Positions 10,834 through 22,200 of a stretch of DNA of 64,000 nt are shown piece by piece. Numbering within the stretch: the first letter of the stretch is position 1; every line of letters begins with the position of its first letter. This stretch comes from Coix lacryma-jobi var. lacryma-jobi (Eukaryota; Streptophyta; Magnoliopsida; Poales; Poaceae). The notes beneath the pieces are model-generated. The model saw nothing but the letters and a program-made list of their open reading frames with translations. It was not told the DNA's origin and did no database searches. The stretch covers positions 124,001-188,000 of the forward strand of contig VDCT01000318.1 in NCBI GenBank assembly GCA_009763385.1, written 5' to 3'. The position numbers were made by a program, and so were the translations under genes.

Positions 10834-10845
10834 TGGTATCAGATC
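10834..10845 (+). other. Primer binding site of X
   Basis: TGGTATCAGATC starts 4 bp after the LTR end. It resembles the complement of the initiator-methionine tRNA 3' end (TGGTATCAGAGC), the usual primer of Del/Tekay-type chromoviruses. Confidence 0.85.
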
Positions 10846-11022
10846 TATGTTGCTGGAGGACGCAAGCCTAGTTAGTTATGGTCGTTGTAGTGGTCTTTGC
10901 TTCTCAATTCTTGCTATTTATCTTAACCTTGTTAATTTATCAAAATTATATGCTTCTCTTTACTTGCTCTATTACGCAAATATATTGATTCTATTGTATC
11001 TGTCTCTTGTTCTATTCCATAG

Positions 11023-11885
11023 ATGGCTCGTCGTACCACCCGCAAGTCTGTCGGTGGTCGCATGAGGTCAGGCCTGAGGGCAGGCAACCCCGTTCCGCAA
11101 GCACCCCAGGAGCCAGAACAGCAGGAGGTAGCACCGCAAGAGCCAGTACTGCAAGAAAAGCACCTCAAGAAGTGGAACCACAAGCGCCGCACCAACAGTA
11201 CAAGCTCCAGCTCAGCAAGCACCAGCTCCACAAGCTCCAGTACCTCCCGCGCCAGTGCCCCTAGAAGTGTGGAGGTTGAAGACGATGAAGAGCTCCCGGT
11301 GGGATGGGACGTGGACTCCAGGTATCTCGTCGGAGCGCCCACAGCTGCCCAGAGTCCCACACATCACAGGCTGATGGGACTTTTTGATGCCTACTACCCT
11401 GACAAGAACATCATCGTACAGTACACCCACTGGAGGTACAGTCATCCCGTGGAAAGAACCTACTGGAAGGCAAGAGTGACTGTCGCCGTCTGAGAACCAG
11501 AAAGTGGCCTATACCTGCATGAGATGGTGATTGGCCACAGAGCTCGTCGGTCCACTCTAGCGTCAGCCTTGGAAGCCGTGGCAGTTGAAGCCTACAAAGC
11601 GTTCCGGGGTCGTCGCATTGAAGACATGAGGGATGATGCATACCGCTCCTGCCCTATTGGAACAGTGAGAATAGGGAGGCTATGGTAGAAGACCCCAATG
11701 CAACTCCAACAGTGAAGGCCACACGAGATTTTCTCCTTGACAGGGAAAGGTCTAACGCGGACTTGGAAAAGAAGGTGATATCCCTGGGAAAAGATCTCAA
11801 AAGATGTATAGCACCATTGATGGGCTCTTGGAAACTTCTCACAACCCCCTATGTACAAGAGGCTCCGCGAACGCTCTACAAATAG
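11023..11885 (+). pseudogene. Extra sense-strand ORF between PBS and gag of X
   Basis: The ATG at 11023 starts MARRTTRKSVGG. A Gln/Pro/Ser-rich low-complexity stretch follows, then an acidic segment (VEDDEELPVGWDVD) and a more ordered block (THHRLMGLFDAYYPDKN, then WRYSHPVERTYWKARV). A TGA at 11491 interrupts it; CGA to TGA would restore arginine. The frame then goes on with LYLHEMVIGHRARRS and an Ala/Arg-rich helix (AFRGRRIEDMRDDA). One frame slip near 11680 leads to a heptad-like tail (TRDFLLDRERSNADLEKKVI) ending at 11885. I do not recognise a named domain. Extra ORFs are known in plant LTR elements, but this protein's role is unknown to me. Confidence 0.55.
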
Positions 11886-12562
11886 GCATAGGTCACCCTT
11901 CTATGTAATGAGACGATATTAGTAAGCGTTTTGTCGAGTCTAGTTAAATTTTGTGCTAGTGTGCTTCTTTATGTGTGAGTTGGATTTTTATTATGCTATG
12001 TGTGATATGGTTCTTTGTAATGAGTGTTGAGATTGTGGGCTTGTCTACAAATCTCATAGTTAGACATAACGTTTATGAATAATAAGAGGGTTAGTTATAT
12101 CTTGTCCTATGCTGTTTTCTGGAGCAACCTGTGATCTTTCGGTTATATCTCAAGTTCTGAGCGTGCAACATGGCTGAAAATTTTATGTGGAAAATAGACT
12201 CCTATATCTAACCAATGCCTCTGGAATCACTTCAATAGCTGTTATGGTTGTGAGATATGGCTCTTTCAAGTTAGAGTTTCTGCGCAGTTTTGAACTCTGG
12301 ACAGATCTGTTTGTTCTCTGTGTTTGACTAATTTAACGACAGAATCTGGGAAAACTCACTTAAATAAAAGTTGTAGATAATTTCGTTATCTTTCCAACCG
12401 TGTATCACACGCCCTGTTTGGATTTCTGGAACTCCGAAATATGACTATTTTTGTACTGCTATTACTGGATCTCGCCCAGAAATTTTCAGATCTCCTGTTT
12501 CCTTTCATACAAGTGATCTTTTCATGAAAGTTCGCTAACTTGATCCCTGTTTGGAAACACAG
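11886..12562. other. X leader spacer before gag
   Basis: AT-rich, without a gene. From about 11965 it is duplicated at 36023-36621. It ends GGAAACACAG directly before the gag ATG, so a 3' splice site at the ATG is possible. Confidence 0.5.
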
Positions 12563-12861
12563 ATGGCCGCCAGAGGAGGTGGAGTTGGAGGTGGACGTGG
12601 AGTGGACGTGGTCGTGGAGCACCTGTTAACCCACCACCACCACCACCCCCAGTTGACATTCAGCAGTTGATGGGCATCCAAGCCCATTTATGCAAACCAT
12701 GATGCAACATATGCAGAATCAGCCAGTTGGAGGAGCACCACCGATGTAAGTGAGGGACAAGAGGGGTGAGTTTTGAAGGGTCACCCGCCAGTGTTCTCTC
12801 ATGCCGCTGATCCCCTGGAGGCTGATGACTGGCTTCGTGCTATTGAACGCCAGCTTACATC
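12563..12861 (+). pseudogene. X gag N-terminus, fragment
   Basis: Starts MAARGGGVGGG, then a Pro run and DIQQLMGIQA with small frame slips relative to 36622-36924. It carries the same TAA after GGAPPM and ends within ERQLT-like sequence at the Y1 LTR. Gag forms the virus-like particle. This piece ends before the conserved capsid block (WWESF). Confidence 0.75.
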
Positions 12862-14151
12862 TGTCGGTGTTTCGTACCCGGGGGTATCACACCTACGAGT
12901 AATATGATCGCGTGCTTCTCTTCCTGGATGGTGATGCAAGGGGACACAGGGATTTATCCTGGTTCGGGGAAGAAGGCCCTACGTCCAGCGGGGGGAGATG
13001 TCTTGTATTACTTGCACCTAAGTGCTTGTACAGGGGAGAATACAAGCTTAGTGAGCGTGGACCGGAGTCCGGACTCATGTCTGTGTGTGGACTCGTGTGT
13101 TGTGTTCCCTTTTGAATGAGGGCCCTAGTGTCCCCTTTTATAGAGTAAGGGGAGGCCAGGGTTACATGAAGGTATTACAGGTGTCGGGGCGTATGGTGCC
13201 CCATACGGAGAAGGGTAGGAACCCTGTCTTGTCGGGGCCACTGGAGCCGATGTGATCGTCGCTGTTGAGGCGTCCTTGGGTCGTGGCTTCCATCCTGGGC
13301 GCGGACGTGGTGGTGCGACAAGGCGGGAGCCGTACAGCACCCATCCCGGAATGTACAGTACGCGGTGAGGTCCCTCCGGGTCTTGGGGTACCTGTCCTCC
13401 AATAGCACGAAAGTAGTTAGGGCTCGAAGGGCGCGGAGCCGGCTTCGAGGTGGTGCCACGGGGCTCGAGGGGCGCGGAGCGGCCTCGAGGTGTTACAGTG
13501 CAGGGCTCGAGGAGCACGTAGCCGGCCTCGAGGGGTTACAGTGCAGGCTCGAGGAGCGCGTAGCCGACCTCGAGGGTTACAGTGCAGGGCTCGAGGAGCG
13601 CGTAGCCGGCCTCGAGGGGTTACAGTGCCTGGCTTGGCCGAACAGTGCCGTACTGGTGCCCTTTTGCCCATGCTTGTGGTGAAAACGAGACTTGACCTTT
13701 ATACCGAGTCACTGTGGTACATGCTGTGCACTGGTGGACATGACGGAGTAGGTGAAGACATTAAATGCGTGGCATGGGTTGGTACGGCTGTCTGTGCAGC
13801 TCGAGGTTCGTGCGTTAAGGCTCGAGGTGTGGGGGCGCGCTCGCCCGAGGCCTGGAGGGCTCGAGCGAGGCGGAGAGCGATCGTGCTCGCCCGAGGCCTT
13901 GCTGGGAGGGCTCGGGCGAGACGGAGACAGAGCGTTCGCCCGAGGCCTGGCTGAGGGCTCGGGCGAGACGGAGATAGAGCGTTCGCCTGAGGCCTTGCTG
14001 GGAGGGCTCGGTCGAGACGGAGACGGAGCGTTCGCCCGAGGCCTGGGGGCTGGAGGTCGGACGAGACGGAGACGGTGTGTTCGCCCGAGCGACGGAGACA
14101 GAGCGTTCGGGTGTGTGCGTTGATTGGGGGTACCCTTTTTGTACCACCGAC
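12862..14151 (-). repeat. Y1 3' LTR
   Basis: TGTCGGTGTTTCG to CCACCGACA, 1290 bp. It sits in X gag at the same nucleotide as the solo LTR at 36925. The preceding bases are CTTACATC here and CTTACCATC there. Confidence 0.85.
13470..14110. repeat. Two short tandem arrays inside the Y1 LTR
   Basis: About four imperfect copies of a ~43-bp unit (GGGCTCGAGGAGCGCGTAGC...GTTACAGTGCA) span 13480-13632. About five copies of a ~49-bp unit related to the Y0 minisatellite (CGCCCGAGGCC...CTCGGGCGAGACGGAGA) span 13846-14110. The solo LTR has both arrays at 37500-37650 and 37866-38130. Confidence 0.8.
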
Positions 14152-15285
14152 AGTAGCCCCCGAGGCCATGGGGGAGTGGTTAGAACTCCCTCGTGGGCTT
14201 CCCGAAGAATCCTCCGTTGTTTGGGAACCTTCTGCCCAGCGGGTGCGCCTTTTTAGGCGGAAATCGTTAGGGAGCGGAGATCGCGGCGCCTGTGTACCTA
14301 TCAACAGGCTCGAAATGTGGTTCGGTAGTAATATTAAATATTCGCGGTAACCTTTCCTTTGCCGTGGGAGACTTCGTCCGAGGCTTGGCTCGGAGGGCTC
14401 GGACGAGACGGAGAACGAGCGTTTGTCCTGGGCCTGGTCTCGAGGGCTCAGGCGAGATGGGGGTCGAGCTTTCACCGAGGCCTGAAAATCTCATGCTCAC
14501 AAAAGAAAAGAGATTAGTCGCAACTGTCCGAGTTTTTAGAACCTCTTTCGTCGAGGGGTGCCAGGCTGAACCGACTGGCCGGCTCCTCGAGCTGTCGGCA
14601 TGCCGATTGCCCTGGTTGTCATCCCGCGAGTCCTTTCGATCGGATGCGAGGAGGGATGCCTCGTACTACCCCGAGTGGGCGAGTATCGAGGTCCCGGTGA
14701 GCTGGTAACGGGGAATCCAAGTGAGAGCTCGTGCCCCGTTCATTAGGGGTCGACTGTGGCCCGGAGGCGGTCTCATAAAGCATGGGTGCTCAGTCTGCAG
14801 GAGTGCCGGGTCCGTTCGATAGGACCCGGTGGCTCGATGCCTCCCTCCGAGGGGATCTCACTGCACGTCGAGCTCCCCGCCTTGGATACACGTGAGGGGC
14901 CTCGAGGGCTCGGCCTCGAGTAATGCCGCGAGTGGCGCCCCTTGGTGTCCCTGACTCGGGTGCTCGAAGCCGGCTGTCGAACCCTTTTCGAGGGCCAGCA
15001 TTCGCTGCTTCGAGACTTAGGGCCGGGCCCGTTTTTACCTTTATGAAGAAGCCTCGTCGTCTGGGAGTCCTTCTGCCCGTTGGGCACGCTTTTTAGGCGG
15101 AAATCGTCGGGGAGAGTGGCGGGCGCGAATTCGGAGCGACGGTCGTGGCGGGCCCGGGTAGTGGAGCGAATGGAGAGGTAACGCGTGTATCCTTCATCCG
15201 GCTCGAGACGCGGTTAGGTGGGCGCATTGAATGCATTCGTTACCTTTTTACGTCGTGGGAGATCCCGCCCGTCTGGATTTCCCCC
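14152..15285. other. Polypurine tract and non-coding region of Y1
   Basis: GTAGCCCCCGAG at 14152-14163 is the minus-strand polypurine tract. The rest matches the Y0 spacer at about 3900-5460 (for example TTTTTAGGCGGAAA and GATACACGTGAGGGGCC), shortened. No coding sequence is seen. Confidence 0.6.
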
Positions 15286-15293
15286 TATAAATA
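15286..15293 (+). promoter_or_regulatory. TATA box of the Y1 antisense gene
   Basis: TATAAATA 146 bp before the ATG at 15432, in the same context as at 5463 in Y0. Confidence 0.6.
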
Positions 15294-15431
15294 TCGAAAG
15301 AGGGGGAAAAGAGCCCTTTACTTTGCCTTTGCCTTCGCCGCGCCGTAGCCTTTACGTGCCCTCTCCTTCGAGCTAGCCGATTGGGGATTTCCGGCCACCC
15401 GTCCGCTGTTCGGATCCGCGCCGCACCCGTC

Positions 15432-15758
15432 ATGGCCGCCCAGACACAGATGCTGCCGGCGAGGACTGGAGCCGTCGAAGGTGACGCAGAGCGAAATGGA
15501 CTCGCTGGTGGCCCAGGGGCTTCTGCGCCCCAACCCGGAGGAGGGCCCGCATGGTGGGTTTATCCCATCGGCGGAGCACCGGGAGCCGCACCCGCCGGAG
15601 GGGTACGTGGTGAGCTTCACGCGCTACCACCGTATGGGGCTCGGCGTCCCGCCGAGCCGCTTCTTGCGAGGGCTGGCCCACCACTTCGAGGGGGAGTTGC
15701 AACACTTCTCCCCCAACTCCATCTCGCACGCCGCCATATTCGCCGCGGTGTGCGAGGG
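15432..15758 (+). pseudogene. Transposase_28 gene of Y1, 5' part
   Basis: The ATG at 15432 starts the same MAAQTQM as the Y0 copy. It continues through LVAQGLLRPNPEEGP and LRGLAHHFEGELQHF to IFAAVCEG, where Z begins at 15759. It continues at 27764 after Z. One or two single-base slips lie within the first 60 codons relative to Y0. Confidence 0.75.
15754..15758. repeat. Z target site duplication, left (GAGGG)
   Basis: GAGGG precedes TGTGACACCCC. The partner is at 27764-27768. The 5-bp length fits Ty3/gypsy integrase. Confidence 0.9.
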
Positions 15759-18700
15759 TGTGACACCCCAATTTTAAGAACAAAATTGGAGCACAATATA
15801 TGTATGCCAGGATCAATTTTCATACATATATCCACATCATAGTAAATATCAAAACAATGCTTTATTAATATATCGAACATTGTTACAAAAAATGACCCTC
15901 GGGTCTGAAATAAAAAGTACAGACTCTCATGATAACTGACTCTAATGTAAACTCGCGGAAACTGGACTCCATCTCCACAGGAAGGTCGACCGGGGGTAGC
16001 GCCATCCTAGTACAGGTCGTCAGGGTCGAAGCCACCGTCCTCTGGATACTCCGGCTCCTCGTGAACGTAGCCACCAGCGTCTCCGTAATCGCCAGCGTCT
16101 GGGTGGGAAGCAGGGGGACAAAGAGGAGGGTGAGTACATCGAAATGTACTCCGCAAGTGTAGAAAATATGTGCTTATGAGGCTAATAACAAAGGTAGGCT
16201 GACTTGTTTGACTCAAGCACCTAAAGCGACACACCCTATTAATCCTATTAATCCTATGCACCTATTTACTAGGTTATAGACAGACTCTGTAGTAAAGTAA
16301 CAACACTCGGAGTCGCACCGAGCAAGACCACACTCGGAGTCACACCGAGTAACCAACACTTGGAGTCACACCAAGCAACCGCACTTGGAGTCGCACCAAG
16401 TACCCACACCTGAAGTCCAATCAGGCAACCGCACCTGAAGTCCATCAGAGTGACCCGAAACAGTAACCGTAACCAACTAATCTCAAAGAAGTCAAGCCCA
16501 GCTGTGACCGTGAGCACGGCTGATATATCGTTTTAACTCTTGGCAGGAGTTGCACATACGTTACCATGAGTCGTGCAGGTCGGTCACGCTAAACACTGCC
16601 AGGTGCATAGCAGGTTGCTGCAAGGCCTTTACAAAGTCCCTCCAAGTCTGGTGTTACACGTACTCTAAGGTTTCTCCCCTGTCCATAAGTCAAAGACCCC
16701 AAGGACCCCTCTGAGCCACTAAACAAACCCCCGTGTAGCATAACTTAGAGGATACTAATTAATTAGCCAGGTCCAGCCCTCCAGATCTCATGGTTGCGCT
16801 GTCAAGCCGGGTTACATGCTCTGAGAACCGGGTCCTAGGGATCCAGGCAGGATATGTCTAGCACGAGCCCGAACCAAAAACCAAAAGCAGCTGCCGAGTC
16901 CCACGGCACAAAACCACCAATACGGTTCCATCTGCCGGATTTACCTAAACCATGTTTCTACAAAAGTTACCATGTTCACATTCGTTCCATAGTTCATTAA
17001 TCAAGATTATAAACATTTAACTCTCATCCCAACCATGACTGCAGGGCTAAGCAAGACACCTACCCAAAACATCCCAAACAAGCGACAAGGATAATAGAGC
17101 AAGATCTAGTAAACATAGTGTAGGATTCAAATTTGACATTTGCATGCATCTACTGGATCTAATCTACTCTAGTACCAAAAGTAAAATAAAGTGTAGGTGC
17201 AAAATGTTCAAGAACACTTGCCTTCGGACTGGGTCGAATCAACTGGGTCGGAAGGATGGTCTGGAGCGTCCTCGTACTCCGCACTCTCTGGCCCAATCAA
17301 CATACATGGCACATACAAAGCGAAATGAATAACAGTACAACAAACAGTAATAAAACACAGTAAAAACAATAGATCTACTGCGTAGAGAACAAAATTATGA
17401 ATCTAACGCAAGTTGAATGGGTTAAAACGGAGTTAAAACGCAAAAGTTATAAGCATTTGAAGTTGGATGGCAATTCTGTGAATAAATCAAACTCATTTTC
17501 GTATTTTAAATAAATAAAAACTGAATTTAAAAGAACTCTGGACCAGGCCTCATTTTCAAGGAAAAACGGGGGCTAGATCAAAAGAAAACGCAGACTCAGC
17601 GCATAGTAGAAGTGGACGGCGGGTTGATTAACACAAGTTGAGGGTCCTTTATGCAAAGGCGCAGGGACGGTCGGCAGCGCCGGCGCTGGTGACACGTGAC
17701 GGCGCGTCACTGGGTCGGTGCACGTCTGTGCTGTGGACGGGGCGCACGGCGCTCTGGCTCACGGTGTATGGTGGACCGAGGCCAGCGGGCTCTTCCCCGT
17801 CTCGCCCGAGGCTGAGGCCAGCGGGTTCTCCTCCGACTCGCCCGAGGCTAGCGCTCGATTAGCCTCGGCCTTCCTCTCCTTCCGACTCGCCCGAGGCTAG
17901 CGCTCGGTTAGCCTCGGCTTCCTTCTTCCGACTCGCCCGAGGCTAGGATTAGATCGGGGGCGGTCGGCTAACGTGTGCGCCGCGTGGTGCCGACGTGTGC
18001 CACATGGCGTACGGGGGTTGGACCGGCGTGCCGCGTGTATGGTGGACCGCTGACGTGGACGGGGTGAACTGTGTCCACGGCGCAGGCGCACCGGTGTATA
18101 CCGGTTCGGGTTTGATCTAATCTCCGCCGCGGAATCAAGATCGGACGGCAGGGAACGAAAAGGGAGCCAGGGGTTACCGCCGGCGGGGAAGGGCACGGCG
18201 GCGCCCGGGCTCTACGCGGCGGCGCCATGAAAGGACTCGCCGGAGTTCTCGGGGAGGGGCCTAGGGACCAGTAGAGACCTAGGGGAGAGGCGGAATCGGA
18301 CGAGGGCCTTACAACGGATCCGTAGACGTGCTTCTCGCCGCCGATGGAGGTTCGGAGTCGGCTGGCAGCGAGGTCGTCGCGGCGGCGGTGCTTGCGTACT
18401 CCGGTGAGGTCGCCGACGCAGCGCTCCTGCTCCGATTCGCTTCGGGATAGGTCTCCTGGACGCGGCGCGTGATCGTGAGGCGAGGGAGGGAGCGACGAGG
18501 GCCGGGGTGGCTCTCTGGGACGGGACGAGCTCAAGCCGAGCTCGGTGGCTGTTAATGGCGGTGGCGGCGCGGGTGGGCGAGAGAGGGCCTAGGGTTCTGG
18601 GGAGATCTACTTGTAGGTCGAGCGGGAGGGGTGGCGGCGCGATCCGATCGAGTGGGAGAGCCGGAGGGTTCGGAGGGATTGTTGGATCGGTGATGGCCGA

Positions 18701-19252
18701 TGCCATCTGAGCGGAGGACGGGAGGCGCGCGCGGGAGGGAGGGGTGGGGACGACCTGACTGGCGGGTCCCGCCTGTCAGCGACGGAGAGAGGAGGGAGGC
18801 CGGTGCGTGGGCCGCGGGAGAGGAGGGGCGCGGCTGCTTGGAGAGGGGAGCGGCCGAGGCCGCGGCTGGGCTGGAAGTGAAGGTAGGGGAAGCCCAAACC
18901 ATTCCTTTTCCTTTTTCATTTGTTTCCCAAATTCATTTTGAAATCAAATTCAAATCTGTTTCAAAACAAAACTAATTTGAAAACTTTGAAACATTTTCCC
19001 TAGTTTTTGTAAATAAAACTTGATTTGATTTTGTAAAATTTCTATAAATCTTTTTATTTGCTTTCTAAATAGAATAAATCCGATTCGCCCTATACGGGTT
19101 AATGAATTTATTTTTCACCCAATAATATGCAAGGCATGAATGCAACATGACAATATTAAATAAATTTATTTTCCTCCTCTAATAAACTAGCCGACCTATT
19201 TAGTTTCTAAATTTTTTAATTACATTGGGGAAAATTAAATCAGGGTGTTACA
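15759..19252 (-). repeat. Z 3' LTR (left)
   Basis: Starts TGTGACACCCCAATTTTAAG and ends ATCAGGGTGTTACA. It contains a short array of CTCGCCCGAGGCTAGCGCTC units at 17800-17945 and a GC-rich block (17650-18890) with spurious ORFs on both strands. It differs from the right LTR mainly by single-base indels. Confidence 0.9.
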
Positions 19253-19266
19253 AACCTACCCCCTTA
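19253..19266 (-). other. Polypurine tract of Z
   Basis: AACCTACCCCCTTA; in minus it reads TAAGGGGGTAGGTT directly before the LTR start TGTAACACCC. It is the equivalent of AAGGGGGGTAGATT in X at 42367. Confidence 0.8.
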
Positions 19267-19286
19267 GAAGAATCTCGTCCCCGAGA

Positions 19287-22200
19287 TTAGGAAGAGTCGG
19301 CGAAGAGGTGAGGAAAATCTGCCCGAAGATCATCTTCCTTCTCCCATGTGGCTTCTTCTTCGGAATAATGCTTCCATTGCACCTTGCAGATTTTGATCCT
19401 CTTATTGCGAGTACCCCGTTCCATCGTGTCCAGAATCTTGATCGGCTCGGAGAATGTTAGATCATCCCGCAGATCAAGCTCCTCAAGTGGCAACTGCTCC
19501 TCTGGAACTCTGAGGCACCTCTTCAGCTGGGATACGTGGAACACATCATGGATACCTGCCAGCCGTGCAGGCAACTCCAGCTGATAAGCAACTGCACCTT
19601 TCTTATCAATCACCTTGAAAGGGCCAATGAACCTCGGGGATAGCTTCCCTTTGACATTAAACCTCCGAAGTCCTCTGAAAGGTGACACCTTCAGATAGAC
19701 ATAGTCCCCAATCTGAAATTCCAGCTCCGTCGTCTGACATCTGCATAACTCTTCTGTCTAGTCTGAGCTGTCTTCAGGTTGCTTCTGATCTGTCTGACCT
19801 GTTCTTCAGCTTCTTCTATAGACTCAGGGCCAAAGACCTTCCTTTCTCCAACCTGATTCCAGAACAGGGGAGTTCTGCACTTCCGGCCATACAGTGCCTC
19901 GAAAGGTGACATCTTCAGACTGGCCTGATAACTATTGTTATATGAGAACTCTGCATATGGCAGACTCACATCCCAACTCTGGCTATTCTGAAGCGCACTG
20001 GCTCTCAACATATCCTCCAGAATCTGATTCACCTCTCTGTCTGACCATCAGTCTGAGGGTGATAAGCCGAACTGAAACTGAGGCGAGTGTCCATAGACTC
20101 ATGCAACCGTCTCCAGAATCTGGATGTAAACTGCGTACCTCTGTCAGATACTATGATCTTAGGCACCCCATGCAAGCACACTATCCGAGACATGTACAAC
20201 TCTGCAAGCTTCGGACCCTGATATGTCTCCTTGACCGGAATGAAATGAGCAACCTTGGTCAACCGATCAACTATGACCAAATAGAGTCATAACCAGACTG
20301 TGTCCTGGGCAAACCAGTGATAAAATCCATGCTGATCTCTTCCCATTTCCACTCGGGAATCTGCAGAGGCTGTAACAAACCAGCTGGTCTCTGATGTTGG
20401 GCCTTAACCCTCTGACATGTGTCACACAAGGCCACATACTCTGCTACATCTCTCTTCATCCCATACCACCAGTAATACTGCTTCAGATCCTGGTACATCT
20501 TGGTACTGCCTGGATGGAGAGAGTAGGCTGAATCATGAACTTCCCTCAGAATCAACTCCTTGATAGCCTTTACATCGGGAACACAGATCCTGCCTCTGAA
20601 CCACAAAACACCCTGATCATCCTCCGTGAATCCAGGGGCTTTGTCTTCCTTGATCAACTGTCTGATCTCTAGCAAGTACTCATCAGTGAGCTGCCCTGCT
20701 CGGATATCACGCTCCAAGGTCGAATCAACCTCCATGGCTACTGCATCAGTGTGGCCGAGTATACCCAGATTGAGCTTCACAAACTCCTCATGCAACTCGG
20801 GTTGCTGCTCCTTGATCTCAAGCACATTGCAGTAGACTTTTCTGCTCAGGGCATCTGCTACAACATTTGCCTTGCCCGGATGATAGTTGATACTCAGATC
20901 GTAATCTTTGATCAACTCTAGCCATCTTCGTTGGCGGAGATTCAGATCTGGCTGGGTGAAGATGTACTTCAGGCTCTTATGATCAGTGTATATCTCTGTC
21001 TTCTTGCCCATCAGATAGTGCCTCCAGATCTTCAGAGCATGAACAACAGCTGCCAACTCAAGATCATGTGTAGGGTAATTCAGCTCATGCTTCCTGAGCT
21101 GTCTCGAGGCATAAGCAATCACCCGACCTTCCTGCATAAGCACACATCCCAGGCCCTGACGAGAAGCATCACAATAGACCGTGAAGTTCTTCTGGACATC
21201 TGGCATGACAAGAATAGGAGCAGAGTCAATCTCGCTTTCAGCTCCTCGAAACCAGTCTGGCATTCAGGGGACCATACAAACTTGGCACCCTTCTCAGTCA
21301 ATCTCGTCATCGGCTTCACGATCTTGGAGAATCCTTCAATGAAGCGGCGATAATATCCTGCCATACCGAGGAAACTCCGAATCTCAGTAACGCTCTCAGG
21401 TACCTTCCAGTCCACTATATCTTGGACCTTGCCTGGATCCACTGATACACCACCCTCTGAGATGATATGCCCCAAATATGCAACCTTCTTCAACCAGAAC
21501 TCGCATTTGCTCAGCTTTGCATACAACCGATGCTCTCTGAGCTTCTGCAACACTAATCTCAGATGCTTCTCATGTTCTTCTTCAGTCTTCGAGAATATCA
21601 GGATATCATCAAGGAACACCACGACGAACAGATCTAAAAACTCCATAAGACCTTGTTCATCAGATACATGAAGAAAGCTGGGGCATTAGTCAAGCCGAAG
21701 GACATCACTGTGTACTCATATAGCCCATATCGAGTCACAAACGCCGTCTTCGGGATATCAGCTTCACGAATCTTCAGCTGATTATAACCTGTTTGCAGGT
21801 CAATCTTCGAGAACACATGAGCACCCTTCAACTGATCAAACAGATCATCAATGCGAGGAATCGGGTACTTGTTCTTGATGGTAGCTTCATTCAATGCGCG
21901 GTAATCAACGCACATCCGCAGACCTCCATCCTTCTTCGGAACAAAGATCACAGGGGCTCCCCATGGGGATGTACTAGGACGAATATGCCCTTCTCTAACT
22001 GCTCTTGAATCTGCGTCTTCAGCTCGGCTAGCTTTTCGGCATCCATTCTATATGGTCGCCTGTATATAGGTGCAGTGCCAGGAACTAAATCAATAGAGAA
22101 CTCAATCTCACGATCAGGTGGCATACCTGGCACCTTCTGGAAGACATCTGGGAACTCCTTGACAACTCGGATATCAGGTACCACGACGGCCTCATATGCT

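Larger units (their letters stand above)
9947..12861 (+). mobile_element. X chromovirus, 5' part (truncated 5' LTR to start of gag)
   Basis: This holds the last 883 bp of the X LTR, the primer binding site, an extra ORF, a spacer and the first 100 codons of gag. It ends exactly where the Y1 LTR begins. The LTR part matches 44467-45352 and the spacer plus gag match 36023-36924. The first 2.1 kb of the LTR are lost at the junction with Y0 (9946/9947). Confidence 0.8.

Noticed and set aside
11023..11060. Start MARRTTRKSVGG resembles the histone H3 N-terminus
   Set aside because: Similarity covers about ten residues and nothing downstream is histone-like; treated as chance.
17650..18900. Gene-like GC-rich block with ORFs in the Z LTR
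   Set aside because: Present identically in both LTRs, ORFs open on both strands, no domain; part of the LTR.
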